Of a stretch of 64,000 nucleotides of DNA, positions 42,255 to 52,500 are shown one piece after another. The DNA is taken from positions 103,470,145 to 103,534,144 of the forward strand of contig OY757913.1 of assembly GCA_963585895.1 (NCBI GenBank). Reading direction: 5' to 3'. Made by a program: the position numbers and the translations under genes. Under the pieces are notes generated by a model that saw nothing but the letters and a program-made list of their open reading frames with translations, had not been told where the DNA came from and searched no databases. This stretch comes from Sepioteuthis lessoniana. Its lineage: Eukaryota; Mollusca; Cephalopoda; Myopsida; Loliginidae. How positions within the stretch are numbered: position 1 is the first letter of the stretch; every line of letters begins with the position of its first letter.

Positions 42255-42990
42255 GCCAATTCAGTTGGGGCTGTAGGATACACCAACAGCATCTCTGTAC
42301 AGGGGTAAGAACCCCTCCCAACGATAGCTCTGGATATGACATTAAACCATCTGATAGTGCGCTTTGGGGAAAGCAGAGTACTCTTTCATTGCCATCGCTC
42401 CTACGTATGTCCACTCTGGCTCTAAGTGGTAGTACCTGAAAGGGTTTTATTGTAATATAATGGCCGAGGGATTTCGTTTTATATATCTTGCCTTTCGGTT
42501 TAGTTAGGCTGAGAACCTTTTGCTTAGCGCATGAGTTAGTTGAGATTGAGATCTGGGCGAGGCCAGACGAATTTGTGCGCAACGGGCAACTAAGAAGTCG
42601 TAAGTGTTTTCGTGTTTCGGGATTCCTATGTTCTATGTATATATGTTATGAACATTCTATGTACATTTCACATATCCGTATCTGGCTATGTTCCACTATC
42701 TATGGACCAATAGTGATTGACATTTAAACTGTGTGCCAAAAAAGACATGCTAAATTGAATTGCTAGAAATAGAACTGTTTGATCATTTAACTGTGTGTAA
42801 AGAAATAACTGATGTTTAATTGATCGTTAGTGATACATAGCCATACTTGGAACTGTTAAACTTATATGACTTATGTTTTACAAATCATATGTATCTAATA
42901 TATATGTATAAACTAGATTTAACATTAAATAACCAACAATAGTTAATATACCCCAAAATCAAATAAATCAAACAAAGTATCAACCACAGT
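42255..42990 (+). repeat. Repeat E copy, split by CRE-LTR copy 4
   Basis: 'cagttggggctgtaggatac', 'agcatctctgtacagggg', 'aagtggtagtacctgaaagg', LTR insert, then 'tatctatggaccaatag', internal units and tail 'taacattaaataaccaac'. Starts directly after the RNase H fragment. Confidence 0.78.
42451..42695 (+). mobile_element. CRE-type LTR-like repeat, copy 4, internally deleted
   Basis: Begins 'tgtaatataatggccgaggg' and ends about 'ctggctatgttcca'. It interrupts repeat E between 'gaaagggttttat' and 'tatctatgg', which are contiguous in other E copies, so both ends are fixed to within 3-4 bp. It lacks the central 300 bp, including the CRE. Confidence 0.62.
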
Positions 42991-43277
42991 GAGAAACATG
43001 TCAAAAACCATGTACTGTTAAACACTTCTTATTCAAATATAAACTTCACTACCATCAGAAAACCCCATACTAAAGCAGTAACCTCCACAACAATGCTTAT
43101 GTCAAAAGCTATACAAAGTGAAACAATTTGATTGAATGTGGAAATCTCGCCCATAATCGAAAAGTTTTCTCCAACTTAAACACATGAACCATATATCTGA
43201 AACAACATATCGTAATGACATAATTAATCTCCTTAAAAATATGGTCTTCCAATCAAGAATAAAGATCCCAAAACATC

Positions 43278-44110
43278 ACTGACCAGTCGGCTGGGGCAAT
43301 AGAATACAGCGATCGCATCTCTGCACAGGGCTAAGAACCCGCACCGAGGTTCCTGGATTTGAGACTAAACTAGCTGACGATGAGGCTCCAGTCCAGGTTT
43401 GGAGAATCTGGTGTATTCCATCTTTGTTACTATTGCCAGTTCCTCTCTGAGAAGGAGTGGTACTACCTGTTTAGGTCTCATCGATGGGACAAATTGAAGT
43501 GTTAGGCCATTTAGCTGTGCGCAAATGAATGATTGATGTCAAATTGGATTGTTACTGTTATATAGCAACACCTTGAACAGTTGTGTTCAAATGAATGAAT
43601 AATGTTAAATAGAATTATCATATTTACCAATCCCTCCGCTCAGGTAGGATATGACACAAGGCCAAATTTTAAGTGGAGTTAAACATGTTTGAATTTGGTG
43701 TTTTCCTTCTCCTAGAGTAGTTGCCTAATCAAGGCTGAAGAGATCAGTCTGCCCTACTATCTACCCATAGCTGGAGAAAGAATAATTGGATTCATACCTT
43801 TCCCAAGGGTATTAGTGCTATGTGAAATGCAGTCAGTCTCGTCCAGGATTTGAACTCGTGTCGCCGTGTCCATTTCCTACGACGATAACTATTACATTAC
43901 GGGCACCTCCATATGTTAAATAGAAGTATAAGTGTTGAAAAGCAGTAGTTGAAACCATTTAACTGTGAGCAAACAAGTTAGCTCTGATTCGTATAAAAAT
44001 ATTTTTAAAAGATACCTGACAACAAATCATATATTAATATACATGTATAAACAGAATTTGGCAACAAATAACTGACAAGAACTGATATGTCATAAAACCC
44101 AACCTTGAAA
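43278..44110 (+). repeat. Repeat E copy, split by a SINE-A
   Basis: 'gaccagtcggctggggcaat', 'gaggctccagtccaggtttg', 'gagaaggagtggtactacc', internal units, SINE-A, then more units and 'agaatttggcaacaaataac'. Confidence 0.78.
43615..43912 (-). mobile_element. SINE-A, full length, in repeat E
   Basis: Tail complement 'atttaccaatccctccgctc', core 'tttcccaagggtattagtgc', head 'attacgggcacctcc'. The 13-bp word atgttaaatagaa occurs at 43,602-43,614 and 43,913-43,925, with a few extra bases at the left boundary. It belongs to the E internal unit that was the target. Confidence 0.85.
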
Positions 44111-45356
44111 TAACGAAATGGTTGACTTGCCATTAAATCCAAGCAAAGATTTTTGTATTAAAATCTGGGTTCAGTTAGAAGGCATAAACTTGGTAGTTTA
44201 CCATCAAACAATTTAGCCGTTTCTAAAGAACTGACACAAGAAATATTTTTATTGGATTACTAACATCATTAGCACTGAAAATTAATAATCAGGTAGAACA
44301 ATTATATATTTGAAAAAGAACCAGTAAACATTTTCATACCTGTTAGAAAAGCAATCGTTGTTTTTGTAACGTAATATAGAGAGTCGTAGGTAGAAAAAAC
44401 GGGAGTTTAATTTCTGGGAAATAAGAGGGAAAAGAAAATAATAAGAAATAGCTGACAGAGACTCTAAAGAACGAGCAGCTGACCTCTGAGGAGTTTGGCC
44501 AAAGCACTCGTTGTTGGTCAGCAGTCACGGGTGTCCCATATTTTTTGCGCAGGTATGGAACAACCGGAAACGGATATTTTCTCTCACCCATATCAAGCAG
44601 AAGTAAGAGGACAACTTGGGTTTGAAAGTTAGTTGTCTCGGAGACGTGATGAATCAAAGACGAGAGTAGGCACGAGCTTGGACAATGTGAAGACAGTTGA
44701 AAGTTGCGCCCCCCAAACACGAAGCTGTTGAGACGGAACTAACGAATAAATACGTTAGAACTACAAAAGAACATAGAAAGAACATTCGAGTTCTTAGTCT
44801 GTGCTCTCTCTCTCTCTCTCTCTCTCTCTCATGAAATGTTCTGTCTTTTTGTCCAGCAAACGCAGGCGAGTCAATTTTCATTCTCTGTTTCTTTCTCTCG
44901 ACGACTACTTAAAAGCTGCAGAAGTGAATAGGTTTGTGTTTGTGAACAAAGACGGAGATTCGTGTGTTCGTCAGCTTTTTTCCCACGGCGTTGGTTGCAA
45001 CAAGGTCCGACTTCCACTTAAGACGAATCGGGACATGCATAAACCCGTTCGCCATGTGATGGTACAAAAGCGTATTTGGTATCGTCAGAGTACATTTTTG
45101 TAAAAATATTTTGTAGTTGAGCAAAGACGAATAATTAATTTATCTGACCTTTTTCTCTCTCCATTTATTTCATTGAAAAGTGTGGGAAGAACACACAGTA
45201 TATAAAGATTAGGGGAATAACAGCAGATTGCTGGTTGGATGTGTTGAAAAATAGAATACTTTTTATGTTATAAGTTCATATACAGTCAATTTACTATGTA
45301 AAAGTATTAGTTTTTTTTTTCGACATTGTTAAAATGAATCAAATCAAATAAAATGC
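44111..45356. other. Low-repeat stretch of higher GC
   Basis: About 1.2 kb, one of the few parts without a recognisable repeat. (TC)n at about 44,803-44,830. Two unrelated frames of about 100 codons (44,343-44,720 on minus; 44,801-45,103 on plus, its start inside the TC tract) show no domain. It may be unique sequence or an unknown LTR. Confidence 0.4.
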
Positions 45357-45370
45357 ATAAATAATCTCGG

Positions 45371-45662
45371 CGAGGTGCCCGTGGTGTAATCGTTATCGTC
45401 GCAGGAAATGGACACGGGGACACGAGTTCAAATCCTGGACGAGACTGATTGCATTTCACATAGCACTAATACCCTTGCGAAAGGTATGAATCTAATTATT
45501 TTCCCTCCAGCTATGGGTAAATAGTAGGACATACTGGGTTCTGCAGCCTTGGTGAGGCAACTAGTCTAGGAGAAGGAAAACTCTGAATTCAAACCTGTTA
45601 AACTCCGCTTAAGAATTGACCTTGTGTCATATCCTGCTCGAGCGCAGGGGGTGCTAAATATG
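45371..45662 (+). mobile_element. SINE-A, full length, with target duplication
   Basis: 'gaggtgcccgtggtgtaat', 'ggacacggggacacgagttc', core, tail 'ctccgcttaagaattgacc', 'gggtgctaaatatg'. Exact 14-bp repeat ataaataatctcgg at 45,357-45,370 and 45,663-45,676. This is the cleanest SINE-A in the window, 292 bp. Confidence 0.92.
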
Positions 45663-45711
45663 ATAAATAATCTCGGGGACATTTGACATAGAAACTGACC
45701 TTCACATGCTA

Positions 45712-47035
45712 ACCTGATGACCAGACCCCGTGAGCCCTTAGGATCTACAATACAGCAAATGCACATTTACATGGGGGTACAAACCCATCCCCAACGAGTG
45801 TCCTGATATGACACAAAACAATTAAATGGTAGAGCTTTGGAGAATGAAAATCACTCCTTTATTGTCTCTAACAAAACGGCTGGAGAAGAATCTAGACGGC
45901 AATTATACTAGAATACTGCGAGCAATCTTGAACAAGTCCTGGCGGCAACAACCTAAAAGACACCAACTGTACGGCCACCTGCTTCCTATCACGAAAACTA
46001 TTCAAGTTAGACGAACCAGACATGCAGGAAACTGCTGGAGAAGCAGGGACGAACTCATAAGAAATGTACTCTTATGGACCCCCACACATGGCCGTGCAAA
46101 AGCAGGACAACCAGCACGAATATACATTCAGCAACTATGTGAGGATACGGGATGTAGTCCAGAAGACCTGCCAGAGGCGATGAACGATAGGGAAAAGTGG
46201 CGATATCCGTGCTACCAAACGACATGATGATGATGATGATGATTGTCATTAGTTCCTGGTCCCTTCTGACCACGATGGAGCACCAGATAGCGTCATATAT
46301 ATGGGTAAAATATAACTGTCTGACCATTTCAACTGTGTGCAAACAAATGACTTATGCTCAATTGAATTGTTACAAATAGAACTGTTAGATCATTTTACGG
46401 TTCGTAAACAAATGACTGATATTTAATTGAAGAATTAGTGTTACATGAAACAATTTAACTATGAGCAAACGAAGGCGTAATGTTGAATAGAATTATTAGT
46501 ATTCAATCGCTATACTTAAAACTCTTTAAACGTTTGCCTAAATTAAATTATTGATAATTCATATCAATACTTGGTAACATTTGACTGTGGGCAAAGGAAT
46601 AAATAGTGTTTAATTGAATAATGATTATTAAATACGTGTAACCAATTCACTGCCTGCAAGCAAATGATTAATACGGAATAGCATTATCAATGCTATATAA
46701 CAATAATTGAAAGCATTTAACAGTATAGAAACAATAGCAATTCTAAAGTACAAAATCATTTAAAAATGTAATTACCTACAAACTATTCACTAACAAATCG
46801 TATGTATATCATTTGAACAGTGTATAAACAAATGGTTTCTTGTTAAAAGAATTAATCATGTTCGATAGAAATACTTGCAACCATATAATTGTCTGCAAAA
46901 GAATGAGCTTTGACTCCTTTTAAAAATATTATCAATACAATACGTTTACAAATCATATATATTTAATACATATGCTTGAGAGGATTTTGCATTGAATAGA
47001 ATACAATGGTTGATACGCCATAGAGCGAAACCAAA
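45712..47035 (+). repeat. Repeat E copy, longest internal array, split by a LINE
   Basis: The 5' part, 45,712-45,860 ('cccaacgagtgtcctgatat', 'ggtagagctttggagaat'), continues after the LINE at 46,248 with 'attagttcctggtccc', then about nine internal units and tail 'gaggattttgcattgaata'. Confidence 0.75.
45867..46241 (+). pseudogene. LINE pol 3' fragment inserted in repeat E
   Basis: Encodes 'LTKRLEKNLDGNYTRILRA', 'VRRTRHAGNCWRSRDELIR', 'HGRAKAGQPARIYIQQL', then a deletion and stop, ending in (ATG)n. Flanked by attgtc (45,861-45,866 and 46,242-46,247). Diverged from the 29.27 and 62.33 kb copies, so older. The apparent start codon at 45,826 lies in repeat E and is not the element's own. Confidence 0.72.
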
Positions 47036-47039
47036 CCAA

Positions 47040-47330
47040 ACTAGATTCTGTGTTAATTTAAAGGAGAAAACATGTAATTGTGTAAACCAGAGAGAAAATA
47101 AAAGACAAACGAAAAATATATGGAACATAAAAGTGACAGTGATACCATTTGTAGCTAATGCACTTGCATGTAGAAAAGAGACTGGATGAAATCAGGAAGA
47201 ACCTAGACCATACCGAGTGTAGCAATGTTAAGACCAACTTGAATACTTAGAATAGTCCAAGAGACTTGTAGTCACTGAGACTTTCGTGAAAAACTATCAA
47301 TTGAAACTGATTGGATAACCATGCAAGGAG
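47040..47330 (+). pseudogene. R4/Dong-type LINE fossil
   Basis: 'NIKVTVIPFVANALA' matches the 'NMKVTIVPIVIGAL' block of the 2-kb copy; later 'aagagactt..gtcactgagact' and 'gtgaaaaactatc' match its 3' end. The RLE motif itself is lost. Directly follows a repeat E tail. Confidence 0.5.
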
Positions 47331-47499
47331 TAAAATAATTATCATTGCCAGTAGCCAATTTAACAGATTTATGTCGAGCGAAAAGCATTAATTATTCGAA
47401 GTCGTTAAGGAGATTTACTGGTAATAAAGCAAAGACGAACAAACTGAATTGAGCCGAAATGAACAGTAATGAGGGTTAAAAATGTAAATATCTATCAAT

Positions 47500-47760
47500 C
47501 TTGGATTAACTGGATTTGCATAAACTACAACTGAGAAGCGTGTAGCATCGTGGTCATCGAAATAGGAAATGGACACTGTGAGCCGAGTCACATTGTGCTT
47601 TTGTTCTCCTAGAGACAAGAACACATCTACTCTACCCACAACTATGAGTAAATGATGGGAAACTGATTTCCTTAGTCCGGGTAGGGAAACCAGCCTTGGA
47701 GAAGTAAAACATTCTGACTTCAAAACCATACAGGAATCAGATTAATGGTCATTCTCTACT
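47500..47760 (+). mobile_element. Ancient SINE-A-like element
   Basis: 'agcatcgtggtcatcgaaat', 'ggaaatggacactgtgagcc', 'caactatgagtaaatgatgg', 'ggagaagtaaaacattctgac' follow SINE-A order at low identity. Probably an old subfamily. Confidence 0.45.
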
Positions 47761-47952
47761 CCATGTACCACGCATGGATTTATCGAACTCCTCTGCCTTA
47801 AAATGGATGTGATACAAGCTCGGTTTGTAAGCTAAGTGAAGCTGCTGCGAATTCCTTCTTCCTTCTTACCAAGGCAAAATACACAACGTGTCCTTCTATT
47901 TAACCATACCTGGGAGCCGAGTTAACAGATGGAATAGTTGTTTTCCTAAGAG

Positions 47953-48755
47953 TACTATGGATCTATAGAAAGCACCAACTTCATCTCTGCAGAGAGGTAA
48001 GACTCCACCAACGAGTGCCCTGGTTATGACACTAAGTAATCTGATGGTGAGGCTTCTGTAATGCTGGAGCTTTGGCGAATACGGAGTATCCTGTCATGGT
48101 CATCTCTCCCAGGTTCACTCTGGCCAGAAGTAGTCGCACATGATAGGATCCTCTCTATGGGTCAAATACGACTACTAGACATTGAAATTCTGTACTCATA
48201 CTAAACAGAGTTGCATGAAATAGATCTGTTTTACAATTAACTGTGTGTAAACAAGGAACTATGCATTTATGTTAAACTGAATTGTTAGAAATAAAACAGT
48301 TTGATCATTTAACTGTGTGTAAACAAATGACTTATGTTTAATTGAAGTGTTAGTATACATAGCAATACTTAAAGCTATTTAACATTGTTGACAAGTTAAA
48401 CTGAATTGTTTAAAAATAGAACTGTTTGATGATTTCCCTGTTTGTAAAAAAAAAAACAACTTTGTATTTATGTTAAACAGAATAGTTTGAAATAGAACTG
48501 TTTTTAAATTTAACTGTGCATTCATATTAGGTAGAAGTAAGTGAAACTATTTAACTGTGTGAAAAACATGAGCTCAGACTCGTTCAAAGATATCAATCAT
48601 ACATTGAATATTTCAAAAAATATTTGGCATTAAATGGTTGATATGCCATAAAATCCAACCGAACCAAATCATATGTATTTAATATACATGTATAAAGGGG
48701 ATATGGCATTAAATAACCTACAATGGCTGATATGACATAAAAGCCAACCAAAACA
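47953..48755 (+). repeat. Repeat E copy with doubled tail
   Basis: 'aaagcaccaacttcatctctg', 'tctgatggtgaggcttctg', internal units, then two tails: 'ttggcattaaatggttgat' near 48,607 and 'atggcattaaataacctac' near 48,700. Confidence 0.77.
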
Positions 48756-48759
48756 AATC

Positions 48760-48945
48760 ATGCCAAGAACACTAGCACTATCTAAAACGCAAACATCCTT
48801 GTCCATGATTTGAACTTCGGTCGTTAATTCCATTCCAGTGGAAAGGCTTTTACAAAATATCCTTGCACCGTCTCGGTTGGGGTGGTTGAATAAGCAGACA
48901 GCACCACTGCACCGGGGTAAGACCCCTCCAAAGTGGCCACCAATT
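48760..48945. repeat. SINE-A scrap (-) and E 5' scrap (+)
   Basis: 'gaacactagcactatctaaa' and 'gtccatgatttgaacttcgg' are reverse SINE-A; 'agcaccactgcaccggggta' is the E 5' region. Both are truncated. Confidence 0.5.
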
Positions 48946-49204
48946 GGCTGTGAGTAACAACACGTGATGCTTAAGACAGGATTCTTGTGGTTAAGTCGTT
49001 TTTGACCCAACAACCGAGTGGTCAAATTATTTTCTACACACTAATCTAGCCCCTAGTGGCTTATCCCGACCATTTTCTTCAATCAGCACTCGTGGCAAAC
49101 TCATCGCCCAATTATTCAGGGATTTAGAAGACGAGGGCAAGTGGCTAATTACGTTGAGAGAATAGGACTTCACCGTAGTAAAACAGCAATTAGTATCCTC
49201 AATT

Positions 49205-49490
49205 ATAATCGATCTAGAAAGATTACATTTAAACAACAAAAGAAACAACGATGATCCAGGAAGTGTATTCAAAGTATCCTCAGTCAAACATGATAGAGAT
49301 CCCTTACATCAATGAGAAAATGACCAAATAGAATTGATATATAATGCACTTCCCAGAGATTAACCAAACCTCCTAAATATCTCATATAGTGTAGAAAGTA
49401 TGTGTATTTAAACTAGCAGCATGATTGCCAACCTCAATCTAGATAATATTAATAGTATCTGATTAAAGATAATTGCAATATTTGAAACCA
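49205..49490 (+). repeat. Repeat H copy
   Basis: 'cgatctagaaagattac', 'gatagagatcccttacatc', 'cccagagattaaccaaacc', 'ccaacctcaatctagataat' align with 39,240-39,480 and 38,740-38,960. Followed by E-unit-like 'aaccatataactgcatgc'. Confidence 0.5.
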
Positions 49491-49635
49491 TATAACTGCA
49501 TGCAAACAAATCAGCTATATCGTTTTTGAAAAGTTAACCTCAAAACATCCAATTAAAAACCAGGTATAAATAAGAACTCTAAATAACCATTATGGGTTAG
49601 GTCATGAAACAAAATGACTGAACAGTTTATATATA

Positions 49636-51220
49636 CAGTAGCGTCCAAAACTAAGGGACAAAATTTAAAAACCTAATATTTGCTAGAAATAACAAATTTG
49701 AAAAGCTGAAATTTTGACCACTGGTAGTCGTTATCATCCATAATAACATACTAAAATTTAAATCATTTGCAAAGGATAGAAAAAGAATTATAACAATTAA
49801 TTATTTATTTTCAAATTAGGAAGGTCCAAAAGTAAGGGACAAAATTGAGAAAAACAATATAAACAGCCAAAACACAAAAATACATGTACAATCAATATTT
49901 AGTAAATGAGCCCATGCTCTCAATGACAACTGCACATCTTCGACTACAAGAACGAATCAGTTCTTGACAATCCTCGATACTAATTTTAGACCATTCTTCT
50001 TGAAGCTTCACCCACAAATCCTCTGTGTTAGTGGGATTTCTTTCCATAACTTTCACTCCTAAGGTCTTCCAAAGATTTTCTATTGGATTTAAGTCAGGAC
50101 TTTGCGGTGGCCAATCTATAATTTCGAAATCTTGCTCGCTAAGGTAACTCATTACCACCTTTGCCTTGTGACATGGGGCATTATCTTGCATAAAGGTAGC
50201 CCTATCGAAACCTGAGTTCTGTATGATTGGCACACCATTAACTTGAACAATGTTTTTATAGATCTGCGCGTTTACACGAGTTTGTAACCGGACAAGAGGC
50301 GTTGTACCTTGGCTAGAAAACATTCCAAATACCATGACACTTCCGCCCCCAAACTTGACAGTTTTCTTAGTACACTTTGCACTTAATCTTTCACCAATAC
50401 GTCTCTTTACAATGTTTTTCCATCATTTCCAAATAAATTAAACTTGCTTTCATCACTGAAAAATACTTTTGCCCAATTTTCATATGTCCAAATTACATAC
50501 CTGTTTGCAAACTCTAATCTCTTCTTCTTATTCTTCGAACTAACAACTGGTTTCTTCCTTGGGGTTCGATTAAACAGCCTTATTTCTTGCAGTCGTCTAG
50601 AAACAGTCTGTCTTGGCACATTAACACATGAGGTATTATTCATAACCCTTTTAATTTCTGTGTAAGACTTAAAACGGTCCTTTAATGACATACGCTGCAT
50701 TATTCGATCTTCTCTTGCTGAAGTTTTGCGGGGTCTGCCGGTTTTAAAAGCACTAACTATTTTGCCAGTATCATTGTAGGATTTAACAACCCTGCCTACA
50801 ACACTCTTGGAACGTTTCACTTTCTCTGAAATCACTCTAATGGTGTGCTTGTCCTTGTGTAGCTTCACAATAGCTTGTCTCACAGAGTAATCAAGTTTTT
50901 GGCGTTTCGCCATGGTGCCGGCTGATGCAACGCTTACAAATGACTAATAAGACTTATTCTTTAGAGGAAATCAAAAAATTTGAATATATCATACTGTTTA
51001 CATTGTTTTTCTCAATTTTGTCCCTTACTTTTGGACGATCCTATTTTGAAAATAAATAAATGTTATAATTATTTTTCTATCCTTTGCAAATGATTCATAT
51101 TTTAGTATGTTATTATGGAAGATAACGACTACCAGTTGTCAAAATTTCAGCTTTTCAGAGTTGTTATTTCTAGCAAATATTAGGTTTTAAAATTTTGTCC
51201 CTTAGTTTTGGACGCTACCG
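49636..51220 (-). mobile_element. Tc1-type transposon, both ends intact (1.59 kb)
   Basis: Ends cagtagcgtcc (from 49,636) and ggacgctaccg (to 51,220), with TA on each side (49,634-49,635 and 51,221-51,222). The TIRs are about 215 bp, and each holds two copies of a short direct repeat around 'taagggacaaaatt' (outer near 49,645 and 51,195; inner near 49,830 and 51,020), the IR/DR layout known in Tc1 elements such as Sleeping Beauty. The transposase gene lies inside on the minus strand. Confidence 0.92.
49892..50913 (-). pseudogene. Tc1 transposase, one frameshift
   Basis: The frame from 50,913 starts 'MAKRQKLDYSVRQAIVKLHK', with a paired-type HTH (residues about 10-50), a GRPRK motif (about 59), a second HTH-like part, and 'FFSDESKFNLFG' with the first catalytic Asp. 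It ends early at 50,407. The downstream frame (50,335-49,892, but homologous from about 50,410) carries 'MQDNAPCHKA' (second Asp) and 'PPQSPDLNPIENLW' with Glu 35 positions later, i.e. DD34E. The break is a one-base loss, probably in the A-run at 50,416-50,420 (minus sense). It would cut and paste DNA at TA sites. Otherwise nearly intact, so young or a sequencing artefact at the homopolymer. Confidence 0.9.
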
Positions 51221-51240
51221 TATATATATATATATATAAA

Positions 51241-52105
51241 TAAGGATCATTAAATAAGTGTCCAGACATTTTCGTATGGGCCCATTTATTGATAGTTCAC
51301 TCTATTGATAGTCCTCTTCGAAGTAATCTCCTCCGGCTGCGATGAACTTGTTGTACCGTTCTAATAACTTCTGGAAGCCCCCATCGAAGTCCTCTAGTGG
51401 GAGCATGTCAATCACCTTTGTCACAGCCTCTTTCATCTACTCAGTTGTCTCATAAAGACAGCCTCTGAGCTTAGGGAATAAGCAAAAGTCACAGAGAGCA
51501 AGATCTGGACTATACGGAGGGTGAGCAACTGTTATGATGCCCATCTTGGTTAAATTGTCTGTGACAATAATGGAGTTGTGCACTGGTGCATTGTCCTGGT
51601 GGAAATGCCACTGACCCGATTTGAAGAGTGCTGGATTCTTCCGACTGAATCTTTTCCTGAACTCCCTTAAAACATCGACATAATAACCCTAACCCTTTGG
51701 CCAATCAACTCTGGTGTATTGACTTCCTTACTCCTCCCATACCTCTCGTCATCCCTCACAGACTCCTCTTATGCCACGCAAAAACTGGTGCTCCATTCAT
51801 GCAAGATGCTCCAAAAGTAGTCTGAAACATTCCATACGTTTTTTTTGGCATTTTTTCGAAGTTTAAAACAGAATTTTATTGCATATCGCTCTTCTAAAGT
51901 GTCCTCACGTCTATATTGCATTCTTGAAATTCACCAGCAGTGACAATCAGGCTTTAGTAGGGTGTATTCCAATTGCTGCTGTAGCTGTTCATTTGAACCT
52001 AAAATCATAAACATTGGTCAGCAATAACATACTGAATTTTCAAGAGTCTACGACAATATTAAATGCCTGCACAAAAAAGTCTGGAAACGTATTGATGGCA
52101 CCATG
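51241..52105 (-). mobile_element. Mariner deletion derivative, copy 2
   Basis: Same family and same internal deletion as 34.13-34.91 kb. TIRs 'aggatcattaaataagtgtc' and, inverted, 'gccatcaatacgtttccag' are clear. The minus strand carries the HTH remnant, the junction with 'agggttagggtta' (51,684-51,696), then 'HFHQDN'-type and 'SPDLALC'-type remnants. It is 865 bp, between TA arrays at both ends. Confidence 0.78.
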
Positions 52106-52500
52106 TATATATATATATATATATGTTGGGTATCACCTACCTTTTCAGCATAATGAGCTGTTCCATCTGCCATTGTGGCAGTAGTGGAGATTAGTCTGGC
52201 GATAAGCCCACACGTCCTTTTGGATTATTTACGTTCGTTCTTGAAAAAGTAAGTGTTTATTATTGTTAAAATCTATTGTTATTTTGTTATTATTGTTACA
52301 GCTTCGTGACCCCCCTCAAAAACAATTGTTATTGTTGTTTGTGTGTGAGGAGGGTCAAACCTCGACTCGACTTCATTGTTTTACTAAAACAAAACAAAAC
52401 AAAACGACCGCCATTTTTTCATCCAACGTTCATTTCACTAGTTGAAGTCCATTCGCATTTTAAAAAACATACCCCCTAGTTGCCCTTTTAAAACGCAACT

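Noticed and set aside
44801-45103. 100-codon frame that might be a small secreted protein
   Set aside because: The 'leader' is the (CT)n microsatellite (LSLSLS), and the rest has no recognisable domain or splice context.
45826-46227. 133-codon frame as one gene
   Set aside because: Its first codons are repeat E, its body is an inserted LINE fragment and its end lies after a deletion: a chance fusion.
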